Positions 6,396-7,727 of a stretch of DNA of 7,727 nt are shown in pieces (positions within the stretch are counted from its first letter, which is position 1; the number at the start of each line of letters is the position of its first letter). The notes under the pieces are model-generated. The model saw only the letters and a list, made by a program, of their open reading frames with translations, ran no database searches and was not told the origin of the DNA. The position numbers and the translations under genes were made by a program. Origin of the DNA: an uncultured Collinsella sp. (GTDB lineage Bacteria; Actinomycetota; Coriobacteriia; Coriobacteriales; Coriobacteriaceae); assembly GCA_900557505.1 (NCBI GenBank), contig USTC01000040.1, positions 1-7,727 of the forward strand, written 5' to 3'.

Positions 6396-7385
6396 ATGGT
6401 AAGTATTGTTCTTGCTAGCCACGGGGACTTGGCAGCTGGAATCAAGCAGACGGGCTCGATGGTCTTTGGCGATCAGCCGTCTGTTGCCGTGGTCTCGCTC
6501 GAGCCGAGCATGGGCCCCGACGACTTCCGTGCCAAGGTCGAGGAAGCAATCGCTTCCTTCGAGGACCAGGAGCAGGTGCTCTTCCTCGTTGATCTGTGGG
6601 GCGGCACGCCGTTCAACCAGATCAGCGGACTCATCGAGGGCCACGATTCCTGGGCTATCGTCACCGGTGTCAACCTGCCTATGCTCATCGAAGCATATTC
6701 GCAGCGCTTTGACGCAAAGAACACTGCACATGCGATCGCAAAACATCTCGTGACTGAGGCTAAGGCTGGCGTGCGCGTCAAGCCCGAGTCTCTGGAGCCC
6801 GAGGAGAAGAAGCCGGCTACGGCCGCCGCTGCTCCTGCAGGCGCCATCCCTCCGGGAACGGTCATCGGCGACGGGCACATCAAGATCGCCCACGTCCGTA
6901 TCGACACCCGTCTGCTGCATGGTCAGGTGGCCACCACGTGGACCAAGCAGATCAACCCCAACCGCATCATCGTGGTTTCCGACGGCGTTGCTCACGACGA
7001 GCTCCGCAAGACCATGATCGAGCAGGCTGCCCCTCCGGGAGTCCATGCCAACGTCGTTCCCATCAAGAAGATGGCCGAGGTCGTCAAGGACACGCGCTTT
7101 GGTGACACCAAGGCCATGCTGCTCTTCGAGAACCCGCAGGATCTGCTCAAGGCCATCGAGGCCGGCGTCGACATCAAGGAAGTCAACATCGGTTCCATGG
7201 CTCACTCCAAGGGCAAGGTCGTCGTCACCAACGCCGTCGCTATGGGCGATGACGATGTCAAGACTCTCGAGGCCCTCAAGGCCAAGGGCGTCAAGTTCGA
7301 GGTCCGCAAGGTTCCTTCGGATTCCTCCGAGGATTTCGACGCCATGTTGAAGAAAGCTAAGGCCGAACTGGCCGCTCAAGCATAG
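6396..7385 (+). CDS. manX: PTS mannose-family transporter EIIAB component
   Basis: A 329-residue cytoplasmic fusion that relays phosphate from HPr to a sugar crossing the membrane through EIIC and EIID. The EIIA domain (about 1-125) has the phosphorylated His9 in LASHGDLA and the family motif LWGGTPFN (67-74). A linker rich in Glu, Ala and Pro (about 129-155) joins it to EIIB (about 161-329), whose active-site His175 lies in RIDTRLLHGQV. Both catalytic histidines are present, so the enzyme should be active. I chose ATG at 6396 because AAGGAGG (6382-6388) is seven bases away; GTG at 6393 leaves only four. It is first in an operon, with EIIC 18 bp downstream. Mannose-family systems import mannose, glucose, fructose, amino sugars and others, so the substrate is uncertain. 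Confidence 0.95.
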   Translation: MVSIVLASHGDLAAGIKQTGSMVFGDQPSVAVVSLEPSMGPDDFRAKVEEAIASFEDQEQVLFLVDLWGGTPFNQISGLIEGHDSWAIVTGVNLPMLIEAYSQRFDAKNTAHAIAKHLVTEAKAGVRVKPESLEPEEKKPATAAAAPAGAIPPGTVIGDGHIKIAHVRIDTRLLHGQVATTWTKQINPNRIIVVSDGVAHDELRKTMIEQAAPPGVHANVVPIKKMAEVVKDTRFGDTKAMLLFENPQDLLKAIEAGVDIKEVNIGSMAHSKGKVVVTNAVAMGDDDVKTLEALKAKGVKFEVRKVPSDSSEDFDAMLKKAKAELAAQA

Positions 7386-7403
7386 TAAAGGAGGGTCCGA
7401 TAC

Positions 7404-7682
7404 ATGTCTGCAATCACTATTCTGCTTGTTGCGATTGTCGCGTTGCTTGCCGGTATGGAAGGCATTCTGGATGAGTTCCAGTTCCATCAGCCGCTCGTGG
7501 CATGCACGCTTATCGGTCTCGTAACCGGTCACCTTCAGGAGGGCATCCTCCTGGGCGGTTCGCTTCAGATGATGGCCCTTGGCTGGGCTAACGTCGGCGC
7601 CGCCGTCGCGCCTGACGCCGCTCTGGCCTCGGTCGCCTCTTCGATCATCATGGTGCTCGCCCTCAACGGTGGTAACAAATAA
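7404..7682 (+). CDS. manY: PTS mannose-family EIIC component, truncated after 92 residues
   Basis: The first 92 residues are a clear EIIC (ManY-type) N-terminus: a hydrophobic segment at about 4-18, then MEGILDEFQFHQPLVACTLIG and the signature ALGWANVGAAVAPDAALAS (58-76). EIIC forms the membrane sugar channel with EIID and is normally about 260-270 residues. Here the frame ends in LALNGGNK and TAA, just where family members enter their next membrane region, so about two thirds is missing. From about 7677 the DNA becomes AT-rich (roughly 24 % GC) and no reading frame resumes the family sequence before the window ends. AAGGAGGG lies eight bases before ATG, so it should be translated, but the product is unlikely to transport. 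A mobile-element insertion or deletion is the likely cause. Confidence 0.85.
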   Translation: MSAITILLVAIVALLAGMEGILDEFQFHQPLVACTLIGLVTGHLQEGILLGGSLQMMALGWANVGAAVAPDAALASVASSIIMVLALNGGNK

Positions 7683-7726
7683 TACATTATATTATTGATG
7701 ACAGTGAATAGCGTATTTAAATGTCA
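7678..7726. other. AT-rich sequence with short inverted repeats at the EIIC break
   Basis: Just after the truncated EIIC coding sequence, AATAATA (7678-7684) and TATTATT (7690-7696) form a 7-bp inverted repeat around CATTA. TGACA (7699-7703) and TGTCA (7722-7726) form a second, looser dyad. The base composition is unlike the neighbouring genes. This could be the edge of an inserted element or an ordinary AT-rich terminator and promoter region; the window ends too soon to decide. Confidence 0.4.
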
Positions 7727-7727
7727 G

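Noticed and set aside
6342..7532. 396-codon minus-strand open frame opposite the PTS genes
   Set aside because: It runs antisense through the certain EIIAB gene into EIIC and has no domain features.
1..7727. CRISPR array, tRNA, rRNA or riboswitch
   Set aside because: I saw no regularly spaced repeats, cloverleaf or known riboswitch core in reading the window; short structured RNAs could still be missed by eye.

Overview
The window looks like chromosomal DNA of a high-GC, anaerobic, gut-type actinobacterium, most probably a coriobacterium close to Collinsella. The support is GC-rich codon use, strong AGGAGG-type ribosome binding sites, a mannose-family PTS, a HypA nickel chaperone and a Fe-S-rich flavoprotein. 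The genus is inferred from gene content and style, not from a marker gene.

Layout. Positions 1-528 (minus) hold the first 176 codons of a very acidic single-pass membrane protein that runs off the left edge. Positions 766-2499 (minus) hold a probable two-gene unit: a TetR-type repressor, then a tryptophan-rich polytopic membrane protein resembling the DUF5692 family, closed by a hairpin terminator at about 658-697. Facing away from the repressor, 2688-5466 (plus) encodes a roughly 925-residue iron-sulfur flavoprotein: winged-helix-like and Cys-rich N-terminus, 4Fe-4S ferredoxin motif, GltD-like FAD/NAD(P) module and C-terminal 4Fe-4S motif. One extra G near 4656 breaks its frame. The divergent promoter region carries a 46-bp composite palindrome made of two TTGACR-N3-YGTCAA dyads, the obvious candidate operator. 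Downstream, hypA (5562-5990, TTG start) has an unusual acidic C-terminal tail and is followed by a long inverted repeat with a T-run.

An AT-rich stretch of about 320 bp with repeated GTTTAAAC motifs and a TATAAT box then leads into a mannose-family PTS operon: a fused EIIAB protein (6396-7385) and EIIC (7404-7682). The EIIC frame stops after 92 residues, where the sequence turns abruptly AT-rich. This suggests a truncation or an insertion junction at the right edge.

How the parts may work together. The repressor, membrane protein and flavoprotein form a divergon that could be a regulated redox or transport unit for an unknown substrate. HypA links the flavoprotein locus loosely to nickel-enzyme (hydrogenase) maturation. 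The PTS operon is a separate sugar-uptake unit. The divergon is the best candidate here for an undescribed system; its function cannot be read from sequence alone.
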